Assembly (NCBI GenBank): GCA_019671135.1
Contig: JAHRHY010000013.1
Coordinates: 1,674,001 to 1,738,000 of the forward strand
From: Linnemannia hyalina
Lineage: Eukaryota; Mortierellomycota; Mortierellomycetes; Mortierellales; Mortierellaceae
Reading direction: 5' to 3'
DNA length: 64,000 nucleotides
The notes under the pieces were generated by a model. It had not been told where the DNA came from, did no database searches, and was given only the letters and a program-made list of their open reading frames with translations. The translations under genes were made by a program, and so were the position numbers. The first letter of the stretch is position 1, and every line of letters starts with the position of its first letter. This document shows positions 1 to 11,191 of this stretch, piece by piece.

Positions 1-77
1 CCACACCCATATCATTTTTTTTCCACCCAACACATTCTCCACACCCTCCGCGAGCGAAGCCGCGGGTACTATTCTAG
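1..77 (+). mobile_element. Helitron 3' terminus, rest lies outside the window
   Basis: The stretch ends in the hairpin CCGCGAGCGAAGCCGCGG (7-bp stem with one bulged A, GAA loop) followed by GTACTATTCTAG and a host T at 78. This is the Helitron 3' signature: a GC hairpin about 10 nt before CTRR, with insertion before T. The same terminus occurs at 39052, 41992, 50517, 53687 and 60750, so it is one family. Only the last 77 bases of this copy are visible. Confidence 0.85.
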
Positions 78-902
78 TGCATGTAAAAAAAAGGGGCAGG
101 TCGCGCTCTCTCTAAGCATTGGTGAATATTTCGCATGGGGAAATTAGGAAAATGTGAATGATGTGAATGATGAGAATGATGAGAATGATAAGGCAGAAAG
201 TGAATGGCGAAGTGAAATGAGCATACAAGGCGGTGTAGAATGAGGCTGGCAATTATCAATGTCTTAATCAGCGTTCCGAGTCTTGAACTTTGATGCTCAC
301 CCAGAAGATCACGGCAGCTTCAAGGTTGCAACAGACTAAGGTTACTGTCAGTCATAGTTAAAACAGTGAAGGAGGTCAGGCGGGAGATTTACTCATTGAT
401 GACGTAATTATCGTGCCCATTGCTCATACCTCAGGGCTCAGTAAAGTCCCAGGGTTTCTTTCTCACCATTTTCCTCTCCACAGCACACTCCTCTTCCTCT
501 CTCCAGCGCACAGGATCGCATGCAACCGATCGCTGTGTTGTAGCAAAGGGGAGTTATGATAATAAAGTAGTGAGGGAAAGGTGTAGAAAAGGATGTGTCA
601 AGGAGGCGAGCGGGACAGAAACATATCCTCTTTATTTTGGAATCTGTCTATCTTAAATAACCCTCTTAGCACGTGAGTAAACATGCACCTACGCCACTAG
701 CAGATGCTAAACATCTCACACATGTTGTGCACGTACACAACACGCTGCAAGCTCGTACGTGAGGTCCAGGAACAGGAAGGAGGGCTTAATACGATGCCGC
801 CATGTGGTACCAACGCTGTCCCTCCCAACCATAACAACTACCATGGGAACTCACAGCTGAATTGTTTGACAGAATGTTCACTGGTGTCTGCAAGAGTCTG
901 CA
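78..902. other. No gene seen; short GAATGATG repeats and a decayed CRN-type promoter box
   Basis: I see no credible coding sequence here. Bases 154-190 are a short (T/A)GAATGATG run. Bases 386-418 contain a degenerate copy of the box found upstream of the CRN genes (GATTTACTCA then TGACGTAATTATCG), followed by a pyrimidine-rich stretch as in true CRN leaders but with no CRN start codon. It may be the remnant of a lost CRN copy. Confidence 0.4.
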
Positions 903-1480
903 ATATATGAGCCTGGAGAAGTGTTGTATCCACCTCGATGGCGCGTCGTATCACTTTCGCGAGGACAAGTTCCAAGTCTGCCGACAACAGTAGGCCAGAC
1001 CTCGTTAAGTGGATCAAGAGGGAGGATGTCATTGACTTGCTGGCCAAGAGTTCGACAGAGATGGTTGGAACGGAAGAATTTAGACCCCTCACCGACCTCT
1101 ACCTCAGTCGTTTTCAAGATTGTCGCCAAAAGGTATGCCGATCGATCGAAGTGGACGATATACGGCATTGCCAAGAAGAATGGACACCCCTACCGCTGCG
1201 AGCTTCAACCAATGGAGAAGATCTGGGCCGTGGTCAAGAACATGGCCGCGGTGAGTTCAACTGGACGACACAAGGCCCTATCACGCAAGCGCACGCTGGT
1301 AGAGCATTTTTTCAACATTCCCGAAAGTGTGTTTCTCTCTCTGTTTGGCGCATACGTATCCTGATTGGCATCGAATGCACAAACAACTAGCCGAAGGTCG
1401 ATGGAGCAGATGGTCAAGATCATGAAGATGGAGATATCATCGATAATGACAGTGAAGAAGAAAGGGAGGAGGAGGAGGAG
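903..1480 (+). pseudogene. Decayed DDE_3 (Tc1/IS630-like) transposase
   Basis: Three overlapping frames each carry a consecutive piece of a DDE_3 endonuclease. The first has the second catalytic Asp motif HLDGASYH near 927-950. The second has a WIKREDVIDLL helix near 1010-1045. The third has HPYRCELQPMEKIWAVVKN near 1185-1247, which matches the usual Pro-Tyr-His-Cys/NPIE-W-K block containing the catalytic Glu (here QPME). An acidic tail follows to about 1480, as is common in this family. At least two frameshifts and a stop lie between the pieces, and no N-terminal part is visible, so this is a dead fragment. The family call rests on motif order only. Confidence 0.6.
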
Positions 1481-1489
1481 AGAAGCAGA

Positions 1490-2276
1490 GGTGGTGGGTG
1501 CTCACGTCCTTGCACAAAGAATGATACGTGATGCCACCATTTTTTTTTCTAGTACTGTGTCCGATCAATTTGCTTCAGTGCAAGAGAAAAAGGACAGGCC
1601 AAGTGCAGCATGACCGTTCAATTGCATCCGATCTACGAGTAGCTTACTCACCCAGCAACGACGTCAGGATACTTGTAGGTTGTTCATAAAGAAATGGAGC
1701 AGCTGCGTATCCGACAAAACAATGTCAAATGCCGTGACAATGGCGGTCGGGAACGTATTTATCTCTGGGTGGTAGTTGACAGCATCTGAATTGATAGTGA
1801 GAAGAGAATGGCATTGGATTTGGTATATCGTCGTGATATCCTGCACGTAAGAACGTAAGAAGAGGGACGTGCCCACGGTCTCTGGTGGTAATGTGAACCA
1901 TTCACAATTTGCAGGGCATAGATACAATTGGTGATCTAGACCCATGTACAGTGGCTGTACGAATAAGACCCGTATACCTTTCCGCACAGGACTGTTTAGA
2001 TGCCATGCTGCACAGCTGAATTTTTTTTTCTTGAGTGAAACAAGCCCACAGGAAAGACCTTAAGATAATAAACCAGCATGGTAGCGCATAATTCTGTTTC
2101 CCACCCCCCCCTTCTTCTTTCTGCTAACATGTGAGTGAATGTAAATGGATGGTAGTACGATTGCAGGTAAAAACTACAATTAATTTTTGGCTTATTCACA
2201 CAGCCCTTGTGAGAATAATAATAGTACACAGCCCTGTGAGAATAGATTAATCCTTTTTTCTTTCTTTTTCTTAGGG
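1490..2276. other. No recognisable gene
   Basis: A 107-codon minus-strand ORF at 1664-1987 and a 77-codon one at 1996-2229 have no motifs I recognise. A short direct repeat (ACAGCCCT...GTGAGAATA) occurs at 2199-2220 and 2227-2245. Confidence 0.3.
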
Positions 2277-2281
2277 CGATT

Positions 2282-2332
2282 TACTCACTTTGGTGACGTA
2301 ATCCTCGCGCACATTTGTTTTACGTCACCGAG
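2282..2332 (+). promoter_or_regulatory. Orphan CRN-type promoter box with TGACGTAA dyad
   Basis: GGTGACGTAA at 2292-2301 is mirrored by TTACGTCACC at 2320-2329, giving an inverted repeat around a CRE/ATF-like TGACGTAA core. The same arrangement precedes CRN2 at 8003-8048. No CRN coding sequence follows directly; another box starts at 2574. Confidence 0.5.
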
Positions 2333-2573
2333 GCGAGAATTCGGAACATCTGGAGCCAGCCGAGATGCACATCGTTGGTCGTGGAACTTGTTTAGCTGGA
2401 GTCATCGTGCTCAGATATGCCTCCCCCACTCACCTATACATCAACGGGTTAATAAAATAGAGTTAATCCTTGCAAGCAAAGTAATAATAATGTCTCAACA
2501 AAGGAAAAAGACAGGAGGTATCCTATGACCAGCGCGACTCGTCACAGCATTTCAACCCTAAACAATGGCGGGG

Positions 2574-3079
2574 CGATTTACTCACTTCGGTGACATAATT
2601 CTCGCGCCCAGCCAGAAGTGTTCCTTGCCTTTCTTCCTTTCTGCCACCATTCCCACACTTCCAACGCCCTTACCTTTCCACCACCTTCTGCGCTTTCTTT
2701 ACCGCCTTTACCATCACTCGATTCCTTTCCTCACTCTTCCCTCATCTCGTTGCTGGGCCACCTTCCCTGTGCGTTTTTATCGTCTCTTCCCCATCTTTTT
2801 CCTCTGTTCGACTTTACTGCCAGTTTGTTTCTCACCGCCCTTATTTCTATTTCCACATCTATCGCATTTGCCACCGTTCTTACGCCCTTTCATCCCTTCT
2901 TACTTTTCCTTTTAACCTCACACCTTCTTCTATCCCTTTTGGTTTTTTTTTTTTTTTTTTTTTTTTTTTCCATTCACCCCTCACCCTCACTACACCCGTA
3001 CCTTCTCCACATCCCTCACTCCGTTTACAACCCTCATCTTTCCCCTTCCACTTACTTTCCTTTCACTCTTCACAACACC
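2574..3079 (+). promoter_or_regulatory. CRN1 promoter and pyrimidine-rich 5' leader
   Basis: The box GATTTACTCACTTCGGTGAC followed by ATAATTCTCGCGCC (2575-2608) is shared with CRN2 and, partly, CRN3, but carries TGACATAA instead of TGACGTAA. It is followed by about 450 bases of C/T-rich DNA largely conserved between the three genes, with a T tract of about 29 at 2942-2970. The leader ends in TTCACAACACC directly before the ATG, identical in all three genes. Confidence 0.55.
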
Positions 3080-5614
3080 ATGTCCAACAACCTTCTGAAC
3101 CTGTTCTGTCTTGTCGACGGAGAGGCCGCCACCAACGCGTTCCCTGTCGAGATGGAGTCAACCAAGACCATCGGCGACCTCAAGAAGTTCATCTGGAACG
3201 AGAATGCTGTCGAGTTTACAGATGTCGATGCCAAATCCCTTACTCTCTGGCGCGTCTCGATCCCAATCACAAAAGACAACGAGGACACTCCCATCCTGCT
3301 CGAAGATGTCCCCAGCAGCGACAAGAACAAGCTCGGTCCAACAGACGATGTTCCCGAGTGGTTTCAACAAGTACCACTCAAGAAAACGATCCACGTCATA
3401 GTCCAGCGACCCCCACCAGGTACAGTACCCTTGCTTTCTCTAACCACGCTTTATCATGTAGCATAACGCTATGATATTTGTAATGCCCTTTCGCAATATT
3501 TACCTATGCTTTCTTTTTTACTTCCTATAGTTGCGAAAAGAGATCGTGAGGAAGATGCAGGTGAATAGCTTGTCTTTGACTGCGTTTATTACTATTTTCA
3601 AACGGCCACATTGCTTTCAGTCACTCGTGGACATGTAGAAGTTACTAATATTCTTGGTCGATTCCTTTACTTGCACATTGTTTCTCCTATTAGGACCCTC
3701 TTCCACGAGAAAGCGTCATCGTCCGCACACGCTGATGGATGCGATTGAGGATGCAGGTCTCGCGGAGATTGCTATGGTGGATGACGAATTTGACCTCTCT
3801 CTTCTAAACAACAAAACAGAGAGTCGTGCTGCTTGATTCCATTGGTCAAAAGGTCAACAGGTCGGAAACTTTCTACTCGTTGTCTACCACTGCCCAGAAA
3901 TTGCGACGTGCCATCATCGAGGACAAGGGCAAGTTATTGGTTCCCCCTGACACCAAACCTCCTGTCGTCGGCACAAACGAGAAGGACAGTTACGACCTAT
4001 TGTCTACAGGAGCCAGCAAGTCGAAAGCCGAAATCGAGACTGAGGGCGTGCTATCAGCTCCTTCCGGCACCCAACTTCCCATCGTCAACACAAAGGAACT
4101 CTATGTCAGAAAGGCCTACAAAGATCTTTACAAAACAATCATCAACACGTTCAATAATGACCGAAACGAGGCTCAGAAGCATGTCGTTGTTACGGGTACA
4201 TCTGGGATCGGCAAATCAGCCTTCCTAGTGTACTTAGCCATCCGACTTCTTGCCGAGAGCGACGACGACAATCCTCCGATTATCATTTTCCACACCAAAC
4301 GGAGCGCGAAATGTTACGTCTTTGGAGGGCGCTCCACTGTCCGACGCGGCGATATCGAGGCCTTTGAGCCCTTTCTCAGTCTACCCGACACATGGTATTT
4401 TGTCGACAGCTCTCCTGACCCAATACTCGATCAAGCCAAGACCGTCATTTCAGCATCGCCAAAGACCCTATTTTCCGAGGCTCAACAATATCAGGACGTC
4501 GACAAAAGGGTAGAGTGGCGATACTACATGGCCCCATGGACTCTGGAGGAGTTGACGGCGTGCAGAGCCAGTGTTGTAAAGTTCCAAGTGGTTCCTTTGG
4601 AAGCGGTGGAAGACCTCTACTTAAAGATTGGTGGTGTGCCGAGATATGTCCTAGAAATGCCGATGACGGTAAGTTATGGGCGCAACCCTCAACGCTTTTC
4701 TTCAAGAATAACTTTTACTTTGGTGATATCATTATGCACGCAGCCTATCTTCCATTTCATTAATGACTGTTCTATTACATCTTGACCAAATTCGTCGCTA
4801 GGCATTGGACCGCCGTCCCAATGAACTTCAGCATGCCAAGGCCAAGGCATTGGATCGTCTTGTAAAAGCTCTCCACAAAGTCAGTGGTCCCGTGACGTTG
4901 ATGCAGTTCTTCTCGCAAGGGAGAGACACGCTAGAATTTAGCAGCCGTCTGATTCACCGTTGGCCCACGGATGATCATGAGAACTTTCGATTGGAGTGGG
5001 CTTCAACATACGTCGCGGGAGAGGTAGCCAAATTGCTGACTCAGGACTCTTGTACCCAGATGTTGAAGACGCTCATCAAGGATCCCAACGGAAGCGCTAG
5101 CGGTATAATGTTTGAAGCATATGTCCTCCGTACCTTCCGAGATGGCGGTCACACCTTCGAACTTAAGGATCTCGAGACTGGGGAGTCTGCTCGTTTGGAA
5201 ATCCCACGGAGTCCAAAGATAGTGCATTTCGATAAGATTACCCAGACCCTGCCGGGTACATTATTCATCCCAAAGGTTTGCAACTATGCCTGTGTCGACC
5301 TCCTTCTCGCTCCAAGAGACCTGTTCCAAATCACAGTATCCAAGAACCACCCCATCAAAGGACTACCGCTCAAAAACCTTATCACCAACCTCAGGGAGGC
5401 AAGCTGGATTCCCCCTGATGATCTTCGGCTTATCTTCGTCGTACCAAGCCGTGTCTATGCCGATTTCAAGGAGCAAGGGTACTTGACCTCAGGTGGGAAA
5501 GCTTACGTCGATATCCCTCAGGAGTTTGAGCACGTGAAGCAGTATGCGCTGAAGATCGACATGGAGTCAGCAGTTGCTGGCGGATCACCTGGATTGCAGA
5601 CTCCATTGCAATAA
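3080..5614 (+). pseudogene. CRN1: Crinkler-type effector (Ubl header, P-loop NTPase, REase), one-base frameshift
   Basis: Exons 3080-3419, 3531-3560, 3694-4668 and 4802-5614 are bounded by GT-AG and keep phase. The header LFCLVDGE...TIGDLKKFI is the ubiquitin-like CRN leader. Exon 3 has Walker A TGTSGIGKS and a P-loop NTPase body. Exon 4 has a restriction-endonuclease-like fold: an FE motif (GIMFEAYVL), an Asp in CVDLLLA, and FQITVSKNHPI. This header-NTPase-REase order is known for Crinkler toxins, thought to act inside target cells or in conflict with other genomes. Exon 3 is broken: the A4 run at 3813-3816 carries one base too many, so the upstream frame stops at 3834 while the downstream frame continues in register. 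This may be a true pseudogene or a consensus error in the homopolymer. Confidence 0.8.
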
Positions 5615-6829
5615 AACGGTGGCGTGATGAGATGGATACTACAGATACACCTTGAGGTCCTCTCTCCAACCACGCCTTTGCACAGCGGCTCCACTTCGTC
5701 TTAGCCTGTTAGACGAAGTCACCCTCCATATTTCATTGCCACTGAGAATAAAAATCATTGACTAGCCATCGCTCACACGCCTTTCGTCATAGCCTTCGCC
5801 GCGATCTCTAATCAGTTTCTCTTTCTCTCCATCACAACTCCACTTTGCTACGGTTATTAGTGAAATGACTAGAAAGGTTGCCCGTGGGCGATGCCACGGG
5901 TGCCGGAAGTTGCTGTAAGAGGTCTGGGGTGAGGGGTGTGGGTCTTTGAAGGGTGTTTGAAGGGTCTTTGAAGAAGACTCCTTTAAAGATACGGGTGCCA
6001 CTTGCCTATTACCTTTTTCCTTTTTCAAGTGTAGTGTGACTGTAAATTTTTCACAACTACCTGTGGCCAATGGCACGCTTGGGGAATGTAGAGCTCATAC
6101 TTGTCGAGTTTCCTGTTGTGCCATAAAGAATAATATCCCTGGTCCCAGCTGGGCCCAGCTGACCTCCTTATTAGATAGTCATCTTAGTAGCTGGGGAGCC
6201 ATCCCCCTGGCCTTGTTTGTATTCATTATTCTCTCTGATCATCCTCACTCGCAGTATATTCAAGATATTCTTGACTACCCTTTGCTCTACATCACGCCAG
6301 AGGATTTCTTGCTTTTTAGTAGGCTTGCGAAAAGGCTCGTTCACAGCATACTGGCGCTTCGCGCTAGATGGCCCAGACGGCCACGCTCCAGCGGTCGCTT
6401 CCTTTTGCCGCAGGCGGCAACAGGTATCAGACAGCTACAGCTTTGCCCTTACTAAATATTGGGGCTTTGCGCAAGAAAGTTTCTCTGGTTCGGGCTACGC
6501 CCTCACATCCTCTTCAAAGCCCCTTGATTTAGGCTACGCCCTCATATCCTCTTAGCCCGTGCCCGTACGCTCGCTGCGCTCACAGGATACTGGCGCGCTT
6601 CGCGCAAAATACTCTTGATAGCCTTGCCCGTGACCATAGCTCGCTTCGCTCACAAAATACTGGCGCTACGCGCAAGATACTGGAAATTCTCACCCCTTTC
6701 AGTTCTCGTCATTTATTTTTTCATACAAAACCAAACACACTGTTCCTTTTTCCTTTGTGCTCTCTTCTCTTCAAATCTCTCTCCTCCATTCCTTCACGAC
6801 CCCACCCCATTCTCTCTAACTTTCTCAGA
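5615..6829. other. No gene seen; GC-palindrome repeats upstream of the recombinase fragment
   Basis: 5930-5985 has a short repeat of GAAGGGT(G/C)TTTGAAG. Between 6345 and 6690 there are several copies of short GC-rich palindromic words, such as ACTGGCGC(GC)TTCGCGC at about 6350 and 6590 and GGCGCTACGCGC near 6662, alternating with CTCGCTTCGCTCAC-like words. They look like repeated small hairpins. I see no open frame of substance before the ATG at 6830. Confidence 0.35.
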
Positions 6830-7393
6830 ATGCCATCTTCTTCATCTTCCAACGCCTCATCCTCCCAAGCCTCGTCCTCCAAGGCTGCAATCACCCGCCA
6901 TGCCGTGGATGCTTCCATGCTCAAGGAGGCATTGCATGCAGCGGCCAAGTCCACTGAAGCCCATCTTTACAGCAAAGGGACCTCAAAGAGCTATCAGGGC
7001 CACGTGAAACGAGCTCTGGAGTACGCCGCCGCTACTGCAGATCCTGAATACAAGACAGCATTCACCACAATGTCCGCTCACACCCCCACTGTGTTGCTTG
7101 CATTTATCGCGTCCAAGTGTGAGCAGTCCGGCTATACATTCAAGACAGCAGAAGGCATCAGGAGTGCACTGAAGCAATACTTCGAGACCACCTTTAATTG
7201 TCAAGGCGACACCTGGTATTGTGATGATCTCAACAATTGGACCGGCAACCCTGTCTTTGACCCAACATTTGTCAAGTACTATAAATCTCTCAAGAATCGC
7301 GATGGAAGATCAGGAGTCAGCAAACAAAGTCTGGCAACATCCTACAGAGCGTCATCGTCATCCATCAGTGAATCGAAAGTCCCCAGAGGGTGA
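6830..7393 (+). pseudogene. N-terminal half of a Crypton-like tyrosine recombinase
   Basis: The ORF starts at an ATG after a TCTAACTTTCTCAGA leader. It begins with a Ser/Ala-rich tail (about residues 1-22), followed by an alpha-helical region: TSKSYQGHVKRALEYAAA (DNA-contacting helix), TPTVLLAFIASKC, then WTGNPVFDPTFVKYYKSLKN and GVSKQSLATSYR. This order is typical of the SAM-like core-binding domain of Crypton-type recombinases, where RGNP-x(n)-QS marks the end of the domain. The catalytic domain (R...HxxR...Y) does not follow; the frame ends at 7393 after a Ser-rich stretch. A related C-terminal half, from a different copy, lies at 63081-63593. Family assignment is moderate, inactivity is clear. 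Confidence 0.5.
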
Positions 7394-7991
7394 ATCTTTT
7401 GCATCGACGTCGCGGAAGTCGTTGGCATTCTCGGCCTTAATGAGCCATAGACAAAGTAACAGCTCGCTCATGTTTTCCTAGCGCCCTTGGCAGCAGAGTT
7501 CAATGTCAGAAGTATCATGGTAGTTAGTTACAACTACGCTTGGCATATACCCGTGGTCTTCAAAACGCCTCTTTTGTTAAACGGTACTCTAAGTTGGTGT
7601 AGATATGGCCAGAGGGAGGGAATGGCAAGGGGAAAATGGACGGGTCGGCAAAAAGGGTCCACAGTAGTCTCCTCGCCCAAAGAGATACTGCAGTCCAGGG
7701 TGGCTCTCCTACTCCCCACCAAGGGGTGGAAGAGACATGGTCAAGCAACACCCTGTGCACCTACCTTATGCATGCCCGGAACAACCAGGCGGTGCGTTCG
7801 GAAAGCCGGACCCAGGCGAGGTCCAGGCACACCCGGAACAACCAGGCGGTGCGCCTTGGAAAGTTAGCCTTGAGTGGGTCCTGCAGTCCCGCAGCCATGG
7901 AGCCCACGGATCCCACAGAAAAAAAACGGAGAGCAAGGAAAGCAGCGAAGGAAAACAAGTGACATTAATAAATGCATCAACAAAGGAAAAA
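7394..7991. other. No gene seen; 22-bp direct repeat
   Basis: The word CCCGGAACAACCAGGCGGTG is present at 7775 and again at 7832, 57 bases apart. Open frames here overlap one another in several frames and carry no recognisable motif, so I leave them out. Confidence 0.35.
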
Positions 7992-8400
7992 GATTTACTC
8001 ACTTCGGTGACGTAATTCTCGCGCCCTGCTCTCTTACGTCAGCCGAAGTCACCATTTGTTGCCTTTGCCACCATTCCCACACTTCCAACGCCCTCACCTT
8101 TCCACCACGCGCTTTCTTCACCGCCTTTACCATCATCGTCCTGTTCGACTTTACTGTCAGTTTGTTTCTCACCGCCCTTATTGCTATTTCCACACCCATC
8201 GCCATAGTTTTTCATCCCTTCTTACTTTTCCTTTTAACCCCACGCCTTCTCTTTTAACCCCACACCTTCTTTTATCCTTTCCCCTCTTTTTTCTTTCATT
8301 CATCCCTCACTACACCCCGCACCTTCTCCACAACCCTCACTCCGTTTACAACCCTCACCTTTCCCCTTCCACTTACTTTCCTTTCATTCTTCACAACACC
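7992..8400 (+). promoter_or_regulatory. CRN2 promoter with CRE-like dyad and pyrimidine-rich leader
   Basis: CTTCGGTGACGTAA at 8003-8016 is followed, 16 bases later, by the near-inverted arm TTACGTCAGCCGAAG at 8033-8047. The space between contains TTCTCGCGCCC. The dyad surrounds a perfect TGACGTAA core. About 350 bases of C/T-rich leader follow, sharing long blocks with CRN1 and CRN3, ending TTCACAACACC-ATG. Confidence 0.6.
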
Positions 8401-10502
8401 ATGTCCAACAACCTTCTAAACCTGTTCTGTCTTGTCGACGGAGAGGCCACCACCAACGCGTTCCCTGCCGAGATCGAGTCAACCAAGACCATCGGCGATC
8501 TCAAAGACGCAATCTTACGCAAGAAACCCAACGATTTCCGCGATGTTGATGCGAACAAGCTCTCCCTCAGCCGTGTCTCCATTCATGACGACGGAACCAT
8601 TCACGACAAGACGGAGCTGAACAACCCTAGAGCACTCCTCTCCACGCTGTTTGCCGCGAGTCCCGACGACAACACCTACATTATCGTCCAGCGACCTCCT
8701 CAAGGTAATGCACTCACGTATACTGATTGATCTCCTACCAGCTCCTGTGTGGTGTGTGTACAATATTCTAACCTTAACTTTCCGTCTTTTTCAGCCGATA
8801 CCTCATCTACTAGCGCAGCTGCACCATGTAAGACCTCCGCTCTTAGCCCGTTACAATAACCAGGACAGTAATGACAAATAGTACTTCTGCCCCAGTAATA
8901 CAAGGAGCGCTCTGCAATGCATGCCTAGCCCGAACAGGACCAGCTCGTTCCTTCAGCCCATCCAATCGCTGTGACTCTCGCGAAATATTCACTATCATCT
9001 ACCATCCACCGAAACACAGACATGAACGTTCACCATTCTCACATTTGGCCATATTTATTCCTTTCACAGTACTTAGCATGTCCGATGTGTTGAATCGGAT
9101 GCTGCCTGCCCTGCGGTACTCTCCGTACATGTCAGAGTCGACGACTACTACGCACTCTACATTTAGCCGAACACCAACTGAAGCTTTAGAATGGACGCAA
9201 TTTCTAACGCGGGCAACTTCTCTTAATCATCCTGCCCGTCGGAGATTCAGGCCTGATGACGTCCGTTTTAATCCTCACCTTCTCCTCTCGAATGAAGAGT
9301 CTGTCAGCTCCGCCTTGGATGCCAATGTCTATGAAGTCCTGAACCGTCTACTGTCCGTTGGTCGGATTGGAATGCACCCCGAGGCCGAGGTGGTAGGAAG
9401 GCCGGACCGCGTTTACTATCAACCTCCAAGAGATGCACGAGTACTCATTGAGATCAAGACGAATAGGGCCTTGGCCTGTGACGATCTCGTAGCAAAGTAC
9501 AGGGAAGACATGGATCTTGTCTCCAGGAATGAAACACCAGCAAACCCCACGTGGCGCCAGGTCCACCAGATATTCGGCTATCTTTCTCACAACAACCTGC
9601 GGTATGGCGTCCTCACTACCTACCACCAGACCTGGTTTATGAGGAGAGATGCGGGGAGAATATGGATATCGCCCACGATTTATCACGACAACATCACCCC
9701 AACATTGCTACAGTGCTACATGTATCTCATTGGGTTTGCCGGCCAAGATCATACCACTCCGCCTGCTCCACCGTCCCCCCCGCCAGACCCTGATGATGAC
9801 GACGACGGTGACAATGGCGGTGGCGGTGCCTCGAACGACGGTGGGTACCAGGGACGAAAGCAGCATGCCGGAAAGCAAGGTCAGCGGCACTCCAGTATCA
9901 TTACAAGGAGCAAGAGCAAGATTCAGCAGATCTTCCGAGGACAGAGCATAGTCCGACAGCTTCCAAATGGACTGACCGTGACAGTTGGGAAGCTATACCT
10001 GCATGAATTTGAGATCCAAGAGGTTCTTGGAGAGGGTCGAAATGGACGTGTTTTTCGCGCAATGTGGGGGGACGAACAAGTGGCGTTGAAGACATGCGAT
10101 TTGTACAAAAATCCGGAGTATGAAGACGAGATGCTCACGGAGGTGGCCGTGTACGAGGCACTTAAAGTCCTTCAAGGTGTCTGCATTCCCCATATCAAGA
10201 CTGCAGGATATGATGGAGGCATATTTGTCGTCGCGATGGAGATTGTGGGATCTCCCATGGAGGTAGACACGCTGAGCCATGAGGAGCGCTTGAAGATCGT
10301 CGACCATTTGTCGCTGATTCACCAGCATGGGATCGTCCATAACGACATTCGGCCCCACAATATCCTTGTTCGCCGCTGTGATGGTGGATTCCAAGTCCGA
10401 TTCATTGACTTTTCGTTATCAAGGCGTACCTATGATAAGCATGCGCTGAAGAAGGAGATAATCCAGCTGGAATGTCTACTTTGGCCCAGTGGACGCACCT
10501 GA
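8401..10502 (+). CDS. CRN2: Crinkler-type effector with REase and protein-kinase modules
   Basis: Exon 1 (8401-8704) is the CRN Ubl header; exon 2 is 8795-8827; the third exon probably starts at 9070 (acceptor TTTCACAG, phase 1, leading to MSDVLNRM), although an acceptor at 8868 also keeps frame. The C-terminal part holds a PD-(D/E)XK-like nuclease (PDRVYY, then VLIEIKTNRA) and, after an acidic/Gly linker (about 9780-9850), a kinase fold: glycine loop GEGRNGRVF, VALK lysine, HNDIRPHNIL catalytic loop and IDFSLS in place of DFG. REase-kinase Crinklers are a known architecture. The kinase ends about 50 residues after IDFS, shorter than a full C-lobe, so it may be atypical or truncated. Frame is open throughout. 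Confidence 0.75.
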
Positions 10503-10734
10503 CCACTCGTCAACCACCTGAGGCCAGGCTCAACATCACCGGATTTCGGGGTCCTGTGTTAGTACTCTATTTCATTTCTTTTCCTACTTAGCCTAGCAGC
10601 AGCTTCTCTTCCTTGCTTTCGCGCCAAACATTTTCCTTGGTAATATTGGTAGCAAAGGCCGAAAATACACTCCTGATGCTTTCTTGAATTTTTCTCAATC
10701 ATCAACCATCGCCCATTTGATTCATAGTTCCCTT

Positions 10735-10825
10735 GACCACTTGTTCACTCGACCACTTGTTCACTCGACCACTTGTTCACTCGATCACTTCCTCACTCGA
10801 CCACTTGTTCACCCGACCCTTTGTC
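10735..10825. repeat. 16-bp minisatellite
   Basis: About six tandem copies of CGACCACTTGTTCACT with period 16, starting at 10735, 10751, 10767, 10783, 10799 and 10815, with small substitutions in copies 4 and 6. Confidence 0.8.
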
Positions 10826-11191
10826 TTTCCACCATTTTTTTTTCTTCTTTCATAGTATCACTGAAATAGGAGCAGAGCAAGAGAGAAGAGGCAAGGGTAA
10901 GGACAAGGAAGGAAGACAAGAGGCAAGGAGAATAGCAAGGGAAAGAGACAAGAGGGTGTAGGGACAAGAGGGAAGGGCAAGAAGGAATGAGGTTTATTGT
11001 ACAAAAGGGACAGGGTATTTATAAGTCTATGATGTGAGGGATAATGACGAGGTAATAATAAGCAGGGGTAGTATGTAAGACAGACACACAAGATATTAAC
11101 AAGGAAGTAAGGAACAAGGCAGCCAAAAACAGGAGGCAATCTACAATCCTGTTACAATCACTCCTTTCGTTTTCCTATTCACATTTTCATT
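10826..11191. other. No gene; purine-rich stretch upstream of gag
   Basis: 10868-10985 is GA-rich. 10985-11165 contains a possible TATA-like GTATTTATAAG at 11013. It could be part of an LTR or leader for the following gag, but I see no matching repeat downstream that would define an LTR. Confidence 0.3.

Noticed and set aside
1664..1987. 107-codon minus-strand ORF as a gene
   Set aside because: No motif, no clear start context and no conserved neighbour; cannot be supported.
2618..3079. N-terminal extension of CRN1 (and similarly at 8056 and 14422)
   Set aside because: The upstream frames are runs of Phe/Pro/Ser/Leu from C/T-rich leader DNA and T tracts; the conserved protein starts at the ATG after TTCACAACACC in all three genes.
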